Source: CAZUZD01 sp964624465 | GTDB taxonomy: Bacteria > Planctomycetota > Planctomycetia > Isosphaerales > Isosphaeraceae | Assembly: GCA_964624465.1 (NCBI GenBank) | Contig: CAZUZD010000014.1 | Coordinates: forward strand, 1 to 45,355 | Direction: 5' to 3' | DNA: 45,355 nucleotides | Part shown: positions 1-9,361 of the stretch, piece by piece | Layout of the letters: each line of letters starts with the position of its first letter | How positions within the stretch are numbered: position 1 is the first letter of the stretch | Made by a program: the position numbers and the translations under genes | Notes under the pieces: generated by a model | The model's input: only the letters and a program-made list of their open reading frames with translations | Told to the model about the DNA's origin: nothing | Databases searched by the model: none

Positions 1-218
1 GCGATGGCCAGGGCCTCGGCGCGGTCGAAGTCGGGGCCGATGGCGACGCCCTTGCCGCGGCCGCCGGCGTGGACCTGCGACTTCACGACGACCAGCGGGG
101 CCCCGAGCGTCTCGAAGGCCGCGGCCGCCTCCTCGGGCGTGTGGGCGACGATGCCGTCGGGCACAGCGACTCCGGCCGAGCGGAGCAACTCCTTGGCCTG
201 GTACTCGTGGACGTTCAT
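1..218 (-). CDS. sucC: Succinate--CoA ligase (ADP-forming) subunit beta, N-terminal part only
   Basis: The first 72 codons of SucC, cut by the window edge. The protein begins MNVHEYQAKELLRSAGVAVP, the conserved opening of the ATP-grasp domain, followed by VVVKSQVHAGGRGKG near residues 46-60, the ATP-binding loop of the family. SucC pairs with SucD to convert succinyl-CoA, phosphate and ADP to succinate, CoA and ATP in the TCA cycle. The ATG at 216-218 is the natural start because it matches the universal N-terminus. The partner sucD would lie beyond position 1 if the operon is conventional; that is inference. Confidence 0.95.
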   Translation of the reverse strand, partial: MNVHEYQAKELLRSAGVAVPDGIVAHTPEEAAAAFETLGAPLVVVKSQVHAGGRGKGVAIGPDFDRAEALAI

Positions 219-430
219 GGTCTTGGGATTTCGCTCGGGTGTCGGTCGGAGGGCCTGGCCGCAGGACAGGACGCGCAACGCCAGGGCAGCGGGCCGGCGG
301 CGGGTCGCCAGGCGGCCCGTTGACGGCCACGGACGGAGAGGTCGCCCGGTCGCGTCGGACCCAAAGGTTGTACCAGACGACCCAACCATCGGCCAGACCC
401 CGCACGAGGCCGTGGCGACGGCCGCCGGCG

Positions 431-1081
431 TCAGACGAAGTCGTCCGGCTCGGCGTCGATCTCGCGCTGCAATCGACGGATCTCGGCGTCGGTCAGGCCC
501 AGCCGGCCGGGGACGCCCGGGGCGTCGGGGGAGTTCAGCTCGCGGTCCAGCTCACCGAAGACTGCCAGCCATTCGCGCGACTCGGCGGCGCTCGGCGTCG
601 GTCGCTCGCGGGGCGGCTGGCCCGTCTCGGCCGGGGCCGGGTCGGCGCCGGCGGCGGCCGACAGTCGGGCCTCGCGGGCCCGGGTGCGGGTGCGGAGCAT
701 GTCGCATAAGTCGTCGGCGATCATCGACTTCGCCCCGCGGCGGATGGCCGCGCGTCGCAGTCGCAGGTCGCTGGAGACGACGGTCAGGGTGCGGGGCGTC
801 CCCTCGCGCTCGAGCAGGGCCTCGATCCGCTCGTCGGCGTCGCTGGCGTCGATGGCGAACAGGGAGCGGATCCCCTTGTGTACCGCCTCGCGGGGTGCCT
901 CGTGGGGCGGGTCCTGGGCATCGAAGACGACCGTGATGCCGGCGGCCTCGATCGGGCCGAACGCGGAGGCCACCTGGTTCAGGAACCGCTGCCGTGCGTT
1001 CCGGAGCCCATTGGGCCCAAACCGGGGCAGCATCAGGCCCAGGGCGTGCATCACGTTGTAACCGTCGATCAGGTAGCGCAT
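431..1081 (-). CDS. NYN-domain RNase, YacP/Rae1-like
   Basis: A 216-residue protein starting MRYLIDGYNVMHALG, the hallmark of NYN/PIN-like ribonucleases of the YacP (Rae1) group. Acidic residues typical of the metal site are visible at D6, in VVFDAQ (about residue 54) and in VVSSDLRLRRAA (about residue 101), followed by IADDLCDML. The C-terminal third is rich in Ala, Pro and Arg and looks like a linker plus a short helical tail. The open frame extends 18 codons upstream to 1135, but that part is Gly/Pro/Ser-rich and the family begins at the MRYLIDGYN methionine. Rae1 in Bacillus is a ribosome-associated mRNase; that role is only suggested here. It is a single gene, with 212 bases before sucC. 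Confidence 0.85.
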   Translation of the reverse strand: MRYLIDGYNVMHALGLMLPRFGPNGLRNARQRFLNQVASAFGPIEAAGITVVFDAQDPPHEAPREAVHKGIRSLFAIDASDADERIEALLEREGTPRTLTVVSSDLRLRRAAIRRGAKSMIADDLCDMLRTRTRAREARLSAAAGADPAPAETGQPPRERPTPSAAESREWLAVFGELDRELNSPDAPGVPGRLGLTDAEIRRLQREIDAEPDDFV

Positions 1082-1232
1082 CGGGCCCCCGGGTCGGGGC
1101 GAGGCACCCGATCCCTCGCGGCCGGCGGGCGACATCGCCCGGTCGCCGCGCGGGTCGTGGCCACGCCCTCACCCCCAGTGTAGGGCCACCGGGTCGTCGC
1201 GGGCAAACCGAGGGTGACGCGGGGGGGCGAAC

Positions 1233-2765
1233 TCAGTCCCAGGCCGTCAGCACCGCGGCCTCCAGCGTCGGGTGCACGTCGATCAGGGCGGGCAGGCCGA
1301 TGCGGTCCAGCAGGGCCTGCACCCCGACCGAGGGCCGGCAGAGCCGCAGCGAGCCGCCCGCACGATCGAGCCGCAGCAGGTGGGCCAGCACCAGGGCCAC
1401 GGCGCGGCTGGAGAGCATGCCGACCCGGTCCAGGTCGATGACCACCCGGCGCGGCAGGTCGGTCTCGGCGAGGGCGGCCAGCGTGGTGCGGAGGGCGTCG
1501 AGCCGGGCCGGGTCGGACAGGGCGGCGTCGCTGGGCCGGACCACCAGCACCCGCTCGATCACCTCGGTCGTCCAGGGCAGGTCGGCCTCGATGGTCTTCC
1601 CCGAATCTCCGCCGTCGGCCTCATCGTCCTCGTCCGACTCGTCGCGGAGCCAGTCGGCGGCCTGGTCCTCGACGGAGACCCCGGGGGTCCCCAGGCAGAC
1701 GGCGAAGTGCAGCGGGCCGACCGAGAGCCGGTCCCCGTCGTTCAGCTCGGCCGTCTGGCCCTTCAGGAGCCGGGCGCCCAGGCCGGTGCCGTTGGTCGTC
1801 CCCAGATCGGTGACGACCCAGCGGCCGTCGACCCGCTCGATCTGGGCATGCCGGCGGCTGATGGTGGGCCACTCGACCCGGAGCTGGGCCCCGGGGTCGC
1901 GACCGATGACGAAGGGACCGGTCGAGATCGGGATGACCCGACCGCGCTGCTTGCCCGTGCGGGCGACCAGTCGGAGCGGCCGGGGGTCGGCCCCGGCGCG
2001 GGAGCCGGCGTCGGCCGGGGCCGGGTTTCGGTCGCTGGCCTCGGCCGCGAAGATCGGGCCCATGGCCTGGAGGCCGGCGAGGAGGGCGACTGGCAGCGGA
2101 CGGAGCGGCGGCTTGGCCGGCCAGGGGCGCTGGAGGGCCTCGGACTCGTCGGAGAAGATCGGGATGCTGGCGGCCAGGCCGGTGATCGTGAACAGCGGCG
2201 CCAGCTCGGGTCGGAGCCCGCAGAGGCGGAGCTGGCCGCCCTCGGACGAGGTGCAGCGCCGGTGGGCCGCGGCCACGGCGCCGACGAACTGGCTCGAGAT
2301 CCGCTCGACGCCGCCGAAGTTCAGGACCATCCGATGATACCCGGCGGTGGCCAGGCGGTTCAGCTCCTCGGCGGCCAGCCGCAGGTCATCCTCGCGGAGG
2401 AGCCGGGAGTCGCGGAACCGGACGGTCGTCACCGAGCCGTTCTGGGCCAGCCGCAGCTTCGACCACCCGGAGGCGGCCTCGGTGCCCTTGCCCGCGGCGC
2501 GGGGTGCCGGCTGCCGCGCATCGGTCGCGTTCCGGATGACGGGCGTCCACGAGTCGACCCGGGCTCTCAGGCTCCCCAGCAGCGAACCGGAGCCGGCAGC
2601 GGGCTCGTCGTCGAGGTACTGCACCAGCCAGTCCTCGACGCGGCGGAGCCGGTCGGGGGGCGCCTCGGTGCCGGCCCCGTCGGGGGCGGGGGTGGTCCGA
2701 TTGGCGGCGCGCACCAGGGACGGCGCACCCACCGGGGTGGGGGCGTTCGGGGCGAGTCGTGACAT
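1233..2765 (-). CDS. STAS-FHA-STAS three-domain signalling protein
   Basis: A 510-residue cytosolic protein with three recognisable modules. After about 110 low-complexity N-terminal residues comes a STAS-like domain (about 110-210, containing VLNFGGVERISSQFVGAV). An FHA domain follows (about 280-365) with the canonical phosphothreonine-binding residues FVIGRD, SRRHAQIE and TTNGT. An acidic linker precedes a second STAS domain (about 410-508, VVIDLDRVGMLSSRAVALV), which has the strand-loop-Ser-Ser-helix signature of anti-sigma-factor antagonists. STAS domains are often phosphorylated by anti-sigma kinases and FHA domains read phosphothreonine, so the protein probably connects Ser/Thr kinase signalling to a partner switch. 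No kinase or sigma gene lies next to it. The start at 2765 has a good GAGGAGG ribosome site 6 bases upstream; the frame runs further open to 2864. Confidence 0.82.
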   Translation of the reverse strand: MSRLAPNAPTPVGAPSLVRAANRTTPAPDGAGTEAPPDRLRRVEDWLVQYLDDEPAAGSGSLLGSLRARVDSWTPVIRNATDARQPAPRAAGKGTEAASGWSKLRLAQNGSVTTVRFRDSRLLREDDLRLAAEELNRLATAGYHRMVLNFGGVERISSQFVGAVAAAHRRCTSSEGGQLRLCGLRPELAPLFTITGLAASIPIFSDESEALQRPWPAKPPLRPLPVALLAGLQAMGPIFAAEASDRNPAPADAGSRAGADPRPLRLVARTGKQRGRVIPISTGPFVIGRDPGAQLRVEWPTISRRHAQIERVDGRWVVTDLGTTNGTGLGARLLKGQTAELNDGDRLSVGPLHFAVCLGTPGVSVEDQAADWLRDESDEDDEADGGDSGKTIEADLPWTTEVIERVLVVRPSDAALSDPARLDALRTTLAALAETDLPRRVVIDLDRVGMLSSRAVALVLAHLLRLDRAGGSLRLCRPSVGVQALLDRIGLPALIDVHPTLEAAVLTAWD

Positions 2766-2957
2766 GGAGCCCTCCTCAGAGGACGCGGCGCCAGCCGGGC
2801 GGGGCTGCACGCGAGGCGGACGTCCGAAACGGGCCGGGCGACCGGCCAGACCGGGCCATCGCAACTCCCCGAATCCGGTCGGAGTCGATGGCCCTCAAGT
2901 TTCTAGGCGAGATCGGCGGGCGACCTGTCCTGGAAAAAATCCAACAATCGCGCGCGG

Positions 2958-2995
2958 CCGGGGGCGGGGCCGGCTTCCGCCCGCCCCGCCCCCGG
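2958..2995 (-). terminator. Hairpin downstream of pyrC, probable terminator
   Basis: A perfect 13-bp GC-only stem (2958-2970 with 2983-2995) and a 12-nt loop, 34 bases after the pyrC stop. On the minus strand it is followed about 17 bases later by a run of six T (2935-2940). The gap makes it an imperfect intrinsic terminator, but its position at the end of the pyr cluster fits. Confidence 0.55.
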
Positions 2996-3028
2996 GATTC
3001 GACTCGATTCCGACCCGTCGGCCCGCAC

Positions 3029-4348
3029 TCAGGACGGCGTGCTCGAGCCGCTCGTCTGCTGGACGATCCCGCCGAGGGTGTAGCGAACCTCGCCGGCGAC
3101 GATCACCGTGTGGGCCCGACCCCGCACCTCCCAGCCGGCATACGGGGTGTTGCGGCTCTTGGAGTGGAACTTCGTCGGGTCGATCGTCCAGGGCGTCTCG
3201 GGGTCGATGATGGTCACGTCGGCGTCGGCGCCCGCCTTGAGGGTGCCCTTGGGGATGTTCAGGAGCTCGGCTGGCGCGACGGTCAGCTTGCGGATCACGT
3301 CGTTCCAGGTCAGGTGGCCCGGCTCGATCAGGCCCTTGACGCAGATCGGGATCAGGGTCTCCAGGCCCACGATCCCGAACGGCGCCTGGTCCAGCTCGCG
3401 GAGCTTCTTCTCGGGGGCGTGCGGGGCGTGGTCGGTGGCCAGGGTGTCGATCGTGCCGTCGATCAGGCCCTCGATCACCGCCTCGACGTCGGACCAGGTC
3501 CGCAGCGGCGGGTTCATCTTGAAGTTGGCGTCGAAGCCGCGGAGGCACTCGTCGGTGAGCGTGAAGTGGTGCGGGCAGGCCTCGGCCGTGACCCGGACCC
3601 CGCGGCGTTTGCCCTCGCGGACCAGCTCGACGGCCCGCGCGGTGCTGATGTGCTGGATGTGGAGCCGGCCGCCGGTGATCTCGGCCAGTCGGATGTCGCG
3701 GGCGACCATGATGTCCTCGGCCGCCGCGGGCATGCCCTTCAGGCCCAGCCGCATCGACTCGAAGCCCTCGTTCATCACGCCGCCGGTGGTCAGCTCGGGC
3801 ACCTGGCAGTGCTGCATCACCACGCGGTCGAACATCCGCGCGTACTGGAGCGCCTGGCGCATCAGGGCGGGGTTGTTGATCGGGGCGCCATCGTCGGTGA
3901 AGGCGACCGCGCCGCCGTCGACCAGCTGGCCGAGTTCGGCCAGCTCCTCGCCGCGACGGCCCTTGCTCACGCAGCCGACCGGGTACACGTTCGCCTTCTT
4001 GGCCCGCTTGGCCTGGAGCACGATGAACTCGGCGGCGTCGCGGGTGTCCAGGGGCGGCAGGGTGTTCGGCATGCAGGCGACGGTGGTGACGCCGCCGGCC
4101 AGGGCCGAGGCCGCGCCGGTCTCGATCGTCTCGTCCTCCTCGTTGCCCGGTTCGCGCAGGTGCACATGGCAGTCGATCAGGCCGGGGCTGACGATCAGGC
4201 CCCGGGCGTCGATGACCACCTCGGGCTCGACGAACCCCTCCTCGCCCACGGCGAGCACCCGGCCGCGGCTCAGCCAGACGTCGGTGATCCGATCGATGCC
4301 CTGGCTCGGGTCGATCACCCGGCCGCCCGTGATGTGAATCGTCGGCAT
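3029..4348 (-). CDS. pyrC: Dihydroorotase, class I
   Basis: A 439-residue amidohydrolase that cyclises carbamoyl-aspartate to dihydroorotate in pyrimidine synthesis. Metal ligands are visible: DCHVHLREPG (H61, H63), the FTDDG aspartate D152 that bridges zinc in class I enzymes, MQHCQ (H180), IQHIS (H233) and TDHAPH (D306). ACPHHFTLTD at 257-266 is also characteristic. The length is that of the stand-alone class I enzyme and not the shorter E. coli type. It follows pyrB by 69 bases on the same strand and ends in a strong hairpin, so it is the last gene of a pyrR-pyrB-pyrC operon. Confidence 0.96.
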   Translation of the reverse strand: MPTIHITGGRVIDPSQGIDRITDVWLSRGRVLAVGEEGFVEPEVVIDARGLIVSPGLIDCHVHLREPGNEEDETIETGAASALAGGVTTVACMPNTLPPLDTRDAAEFIVLQAKRAKKANVYPVGCVSKGRRGEELAELGQLVDGGAVAFTDDGAPINNPALMRQALQYARMFDRVVMQHCQVPELTTGGVMNEGFESMRLGLKGMPAAAEDIMVARDIRLAEITGGRLHIQHISTARAVELVREGKRRGVRVTAEACPHHFTLTDECLRGFDANFKMNPPLRTWSDVEAVIEGLIDGTIDTLATDHAPHAPEKKLRELDQAPFGIVGLETLIPICVKGLIEPGHLTWNDVIRKLTVAPAELLNIPKGTLKAGADADVTIIDPETPWTIDPTKFHSKSRNTPYAGWEVRGRAHTVIVAGEVRYTLGGIVQQTSGSSTPS

Positions 4349-4417
4349 GGAAACTCCGTCGGGTCGGGGGTTACCCCGGGCGCCGGCCCGGTGCGGTCAT
4401 CGGGCGAGCCGGCGGGG

Positions 4418-5413
<996 letters not shown>

Positions 5414-5545
5414 GGCAGGGCTCCCCTCCGTCGGCCGGAGGCTTCGGCCCGCGGCCGACCGGGGCGGGCCGTTCCGCGGGACAGAGGTCGCGAGTCTGGG
5501 GTCAGGGCAAGTCGGGCGGCGTGGCGGAGACGCGGGGCCGGTGGC

Positions 5546-6094
5546 TCAGGCGGTCTCGGGCGCGACCCGGACCACGGCGTCCCGGTCGTCGATGGGGCGG
5601 ACCCAGACGCGGACCCGCTGGCCGGGACTGGCCTCGCACCGCAGGCCCACGTAGTCGGCACGGATCGGGAACTCGCGGCCGCCGCGGTCGGCGACCACGG
5701 CCAGGCGGACGCACGCGGGCCGGCCCAGGTCGCAGAGGGTGTTGAGCGCCGCCCTCACGGTGCGTCCGGTCTGGAGCACGTCGTCGACCAGGATCACCTC
5801 GGCCCCGTCGACCGCGAACGGGATCTCGGTGCCCCGCAGTTCGGGCCAGCGATCGCCGCGGCCCAGGTCGTCGCGGTACAGCGTGATATCCACGGCGCCC
5901 ACGGGCACCTCGACGCCCAGTCGGTTCCGGAGCCGGTCGGCCAGCCGCTCGCAGATCGGGACCCCACGGCGACGGATCCCCACCAGGCCCAGTGGCACGC
6001 CGTCGAGCCGGCCGGCGAGGATCCGATCCGCCAGCTCGTCGAGCAGGCGGTCCATCCCTTCCGCGTCGCAGAGCGTTGTTTCGACCGGTCCCAT
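5546..6094 (-). CDS. pyrR: PyrR, pyr regulator / uracil phosphoribosyltransferase
   Basis: A 182-residue type I phosphoribosyltransferase-fold protein. The PRPP-binding motif VILVDDVLQTGRT lies at about 100-112, and the GIRRRGVPICERLA segment at 39-52 matches PyrR. In Bacillus PyrR binds leader mRNA with UMP and causes attenuation; it can also make UMP from uracil. It heads the pyrR-pyrB-pyrC cluster, with 132 bases before pyrB. The long frame continues upstream to 6682, but that extension is low-complexity and crosses the leader hairpins; the MGPVETTLCD methionine at 6094 fits the family N-terminus. It is not known whether this protein still binds RNA. Confidence 0.93.
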   Translation of the reverse strand: MGPVETTLCDAEGMDRLLDELADRILAGRLDGVPLGLVGIRRRGVPICERLADRLRNRLGVEVPVGAVDITLYRDDLGRGDRWPELRGTEIPFAVDGAEVILVDDVLQTGRTVRAALNTLCDLGRPACVRLAVVADRGGREFPIRADYVGLRCEASPGQRVRVWVRPIDDRDAVVRVAPETA

Positions 6095-6626
6095 CCCGAG
6101 GGTCCCCCGCTCCGGCTGAGAGCCGCCTGGCGACTGCGATCGGCAGTCGCCAGGCCGATCGTAGCACTCTGTTGCGCCCGGCGACAAGCCGACGCATGCC
6201 GCGCCGCTCATCCGAGGGCCGACCGGCCGGCCCGTCGCGACCACTGCGCAGCGTCCCGGCCAGGGGCCTGTCCCACCCAGTATGGCCCACACGACGCGCC
6301 AGGACGATCGTCCGGGGGGGCGACTCGCCACCCGGAGTGCGGTCCTCGCCGGTTGCGGCGGTCGTGCGGCCGGACGCCCCGGGATCGCTGGCGACTGCGG
6401 TCCTCGTTCGCCCTTTCCGCTCGCTGGCCGAACGTTTACATTACAAGGGCTTCTCCCCGCGTTCGCGTCGGAGGGTTCCGGACCGCCCCTGACCTGGCCT
6501 CCGGACCGTGACGATCGCGAATCGGCCCCAGCCCGAGCGCGTCGGCCCCGCAACCGGGCGACGACCCCGGGGTCCTGCGCCGACCTGGACCGATCTGCAC
6601 CGCCACGACGGAGCCCCGAATCCGCC
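6095..6626. other. 532-base divergent intergenic region pyrR / ispH
   Basis: This stretch separates the divergent pyrR and ispH genes and must hold both promoters. It contains the pyrR leader hairpins (6125-6161) and a second copy of a 12-base word from the hairpin arm (CTGGCGACTGCG at 6127-6138 and again at 6388-6399). There is a small AT-rich patch around 6432-6448 with TTTACA at 6435-6440, which could be part of a promoter. The long open frames that cross it look like GC-driven artefacts. Confidence 0.5.
6125..6161 (-). promoter_or_regulatory. pyrR leader: two overlapping, mutually exclusive hairpins
   Basis: Upstream of pyrR a perfect 13-bp stem (6125-6137 with 6143-6155, 5-nt loop) ends 30 bases before the start codon. 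A second perfect 8-bp stem (6137-6144 with 6154-6161, 9-nt loop) shares bases with both arms of the first, so only one can form. In the direction of transcription the 8-bp hairpin is made first. There is no T-run after either stem, and the loop does not show the conserved PyrR-binding loop of Bacillus leaders, so a role in PyrR-mediated control is only suggested by position. Confidence 0.45.
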
Positions 6627-7601
6627 ATGAGAATCATCCTGGCCAATCCCCGCGGCTTCTGCGCCGGCGTGAACATGGCCATCGAGAGTTTGGAGCGCGC
6701 CCTCGACCTCTTCGGCGCCCCGCTCTACGTCTACCACGAGATCGTTCACAACAAGTACGTCGTCGACCGTTTCAAGAAGCGCGGGGTCGTCTTCGTCGAG
6801 CACCTTTCCGAGGTCCCCGAAGGCTCCCCCCTGCTCTACAGCGCCCACGGGGTGAGCCCGCAAATCCGGCAGGAGTCGCGTGAGCGAAACCTGCGGGCCA
6901 TCGATGCCACCTGCCCGCTCGTGACCAAGGTGCACCTCGAGGCGGTCAAGTACGCCAGGGAGGGTTACACGATCGTCCTGATCGGCCACGAGGGCCACGA
7001 CGAGGTCATCGGCACGATGGGCGAGGCCCCCGAGCGGATGATCCTGGTCGAGACTGCCGAGGATGTCGCCAACCTCCAGATCCAGCCCGAGAAGATCGCC
7101 TACCTGACGCAGACGACCCTGTCGGTCGATGACGCCAACCTGGTGATCGCCGCGCTGCGGCAGAAGTTCCCGCACATCGCGAACCCGCCCAAGGACGACA
7201 TCTGCTACGCCACCACGAACCGGCAGGACGCGGTGCGGCAGCTTGCGCCCCAGGCCGACCTCGTGCTCGTGCTCGGCAGCCAGAACAGCTCGAACAGCCG
7301 CCGGCTCCAGGAGATCGCCTCGTCGCTCGGGCCCCATGCCCATCTCATCGACGGCGTCTCGGAGATCGACTCGGCGTGGTTCCAGGGCGTGAACAACGTC
7401 CTGATCACCGCCGGCGCCAGCGCCCCGGAGGATGTGGTCCAGGAGGTCATCGACTACCTGGAGCAGACCTTCGGAGCCACCGTCGAGGAGGAGTTCATCC
7501 GCGACGAGAACGTCCACTTCCCGCTCCCGAAGTCGCTCCGCCAGCTCCTGCCGAGCGGCGTCAGCGGACCCGCCAGCGGTGCGGACGACCCGGCGAGCTG
7601 A
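6627..7601 (+). CDS. ispH: 4-hydroxy-3-methylbut-2-enyl diphosphate reductase
   Basis: A 324-residue IspH (LytB), the last enzyme of the MEP isoprenoid pathway, which reduces HMBPP to IPP and DMAPP using a [4Fe-4S] cluster. The three cluster cysteines are C12 (NPRGFCAGV), C96 (DATCPLV) and C193 (DDICYATTNRQ). The substrate-binding segments HEIVHNKYVV (37-46), GHEGHDEV and TQTTLSVDD (161-169) are intact, as is GSQNSSNS. The ATG at 6627 begins MRIILANPRG and fits the family; the upstream open frame to 6282 is not coding-like. The last about 20 residues are Ser/Gly-rich. A strong hairpin follows 27 bases after the stop. Confidence 0.96.
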   Translation: MRIILANPRGFCAGVNMAIESLERALDLFGAPLYVYHEIVHNKYVVDRFKKRGVVFVEHLSEVPEGSPLLYSAHGVSPQIRQESRERNLRAIDATCPLVTKVHLEAVKYAREGYTIVLIGHEGHDEVIGTMGEAPERMILVETAEDVANLQIQPEKIAYLTQTTLSVDDANLVIAALRQKFPHIANPPKDDICYATTNRQDAVRQLAPQADLVLVLGSQNSSNSRRLQEIASSLGPHAHLIDGVSEIDSAWFQGVNNVLITAGASAPEDVVQEVIDYLEQTFGATVEEEFIRDENVHFPLPKSLRQLLPSGVSGPASGADDPAS

Positions 7602-7628
7602 ACGGCCACCAGCCTCACGCCCACGACG

Positions 7629-7669
7629 CGGCCCGCACTCTCCCGATCCGATCCGGAGGGTGCGGGCCG
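7629..7669. terminator. Shared hairpin terminator between convergent genes
   Basis: A 15-bp stem (7629-7643 with 7655-7669, one G-U pair on the plus strand) and an 11-nt loop, lying between the ispH stop (7601) and the stop of the convergent membrane gene (7694). The T content after the stem is weak on plus. Its placement midway suggests a bidirectional terminator. Confidence 0.6.
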
Positions 7670-7693
7670 TTGGCGTTGGGGGCGGTCGGTGGT

Positions 7694-8596
7694 TCAACTC
7701 CAGGGGTCGTGCTCTGGGGACTGGGTCGGGCCGAATCCGGGATCGTCCTGCGGGCGCAGCAGGTCGAGGTCCGTGCCGGTGGGCAGCCCACCGGGGCCAG
7801 CCCGCCTTGCGTGCCGGGCAGCCCTGAGGCAGAGGATCGTGACCTGAAAGGCGGTCAGGGCCAGCAGGAGCCGGGCGCCCGCGAGCAGCAGGTACATCTC
7901 CAGCGAGACGATGACGAACCGGGGCGGCCAGCCGTTCCAGACCGTGCAGCTGACCAGTCCGAGGCCCCAGAGCCCGAGTCCCACCAGCGAAAACGCCAGC
8001 GCCGAGCTGCGGTGCTCGGCGCCCTGTTCATCGCCCAGGTGCCTGGCCAGGCTCAGCGCCAGGCTTCCGAAGAGTAGCAGCTCGAACCACTGGAACACCC
8101 CGAGCACGTAGCCGATCCAGGGGTCGCGCAGGGCAGCCAGCTCGGGCCGCAGGGCGCCGCCGTGGTCGGCCAGCCAGAGCAGCAGGTCGAAGGCGTTCAG
8201 CACGCACAACACGCCGGCGCGGGCCGGCCAGCGCCCGGGCCCGCGCACGCCGAGCAGCAGCAGCGAGGCGGTCAGGGCGCCCCAGGTGATCGGCGTGCCG
8301 ATCAGCAGGTCCCAGTTCGGATCGAGCAACAGGCCCCGCAGCTCGGCGAACCGGATCGACTGCGCGAGCAGGAACAGCACGAGGTTCGCGCACTGGAGCC
8401 CCAGCGCCAGCGCCGCCAACCCGAAACCGAGTCGGGCCAGGCCGAGTCGGGGGCCTGGATTCGAGGGCTGGTCAAAATGGGAAAGCGGATCGGGCTCGGC
8501 TCGCAGGCTCGACACGCGCTGGACCTCGTGTGACAGGCAATCCGGCGGACGCAGTTTCTGGCCGGAGGGGCGCGGCTCGCCCGTCCCGCCGGCCAC
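7694..8596 (-). CDS. Polytopic membrane protein of unknown function
   Basis: A 300-residue protein with about six to seven hydrophobic segments (for example around residues 55-78, 100-117, 125-142, 160-185, 200-218 and 230-255). The N-terminal 45 residues are hydrophilic, and the roughly 40-residue tail is acidic and Pro-rich and presumably cytosolic. I recognise no family signature. The start is uncertain: ATG at 8596 is used here, but a GTG in front of the SSLRAEPDPL segment, preceded by an AGGT-like site, is an alternative that would shorten it by about 27 residues. It converges on ispH and lies 58 bases after the next minus-strand gene, so the two may be co-transcribed. Confidence 0.6.
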   Translation of the reverse strand: MAGGTGEPRPSGQKLRPPDCLSHEVQRVSSLRAEPDPLSHFDQPSNPGPRLGLARLGFGLAALALGLQCANLVLFLLAQSIRFAELRGLLLDPNWDLLIGTPITWGALTASLLLLGVRGPGRWPARAGVLCVLNAFDLLLWLADHGGALRPELAALRDPWIGYVLGVFQWFELLLFGSLALSLARHLGDEQGAEHRSSALAFSLVGLGLWGLGLVSCTVWNGWPPRFVIVSLEMYLLLAGARLLLALTAFQVTILCLRAARHARRAGPGGLPTGTDLDLLRPQDDPGFGPTQSPEHDPWS

Positions 8597-8654
8597 GGAT
8601 CGACCGATCCTACCGTGTCCCCCTCGCGACCGGCCACGCCCGGTCGCTCGCCCC

Positions 8655-9131
8655 TCACCCGCCCCTGGTGGCGATCACCAGCGCGACCTGACCCCAGACC
8701 GACCCGGCCGGCGCGGACCCCGACTGGTTCACGAGCAGTTCCAGCAGGTTCGAGCCGGGCCTCAAGCTGCCGTTGAGGTCGAGCGTACGGGCCGATCCGG
8801 GTGCGAGTTCCTCGGTATAGATGATCAGCGGCTGCTCGTTGAGCCGGACCGCGGTCAGGCCGGGGACGTCGGCCAGCCGGAGCCCGACCGACTCGTGGTC
8901 CGGATCGTACTGCGGGGCCTGGAAGCGGCGGCTCAGAAGGTGGGTCGGCGCCGCCGGCCAGGGGCCCTCGGTCGGCAGAGGGAAGCGGTGGCCGGGGGCG
9001 TCGGGCTGGTCGGGGGCAGCGATCCACCAGGGGCCGCGAAGCCGGATCAGGTGCTCGGGCATGGGCTCGGGTCGGTCGGGAGGGGCGGGGGCGCGGCCGG
9101 TGGCCGCTGCGATGATTGGACTGGTCATCAT
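8655..9131 (-). CDS. Small beta-rich protein of unknown function
   Basis: A 158-residue protein without signal peptide or membrane segment. The order of short beta-type segments in the C-terminal half (VGLRLADVPGLTAVRLNEQP, then SARTLDLNGSLRPG, then NLLELLVNQSG) resembles the jelly-roll carbohydrate-binding fold at the N-terminus of family 2 glycosidases, where LRPGxNxLxV is common. This is a resemblance, not an assignment. Two adjacent ATG codons (9131 and 9128) can serve as start; AGAGG just upstream favours the second. It probably forms a transcription unit with the membrane gene downstream. Confidence 0.55.
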   Translation of the reverse strand: MMTSPIIAAATGRAPAPPDRPEPMPEHLIRLRGPWWIAAPDQPDAPGHRFPLPTEGPWPAAPTHLLSRRFQAPQYDPDHESVGLRLADVPGLTAVRLNEQPLIIYTEELAPGSARTLDLNGSLRPGSNLLELLVNQSGSAPAGSVWGQVALVIATRGG

Positions 9132-9361
9132 GGCCTCTCAGGGGTATAGTCGCCACCATTTCCCGGCCGCCCGCCGGCACGTCCCGACGCGTCGAAGACC
9201 TCGCCTCGGATCGGCCCGACCCGCCGACGGCCCGCGGCCGCCGACCGTTCGAACCGGTCTCCCGGCGGACCTCACGCCAGGGCTGTGCCCCCAAAGGGCG
9301 TCGATCCACCAGTCGTGCTGGCGCTTGTCGCCGCCGATGGGCCCGCTTGACTCCTCCGCCC

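Noticed and set aside
6094..6682. N-terminal extension of pyrR to 6682
   Set aside because: The extra 196 residues are Arg/Gly/Pro-rich, cross the leader hairpins and the divergent promoter region, and have no counterpart in PyrR.
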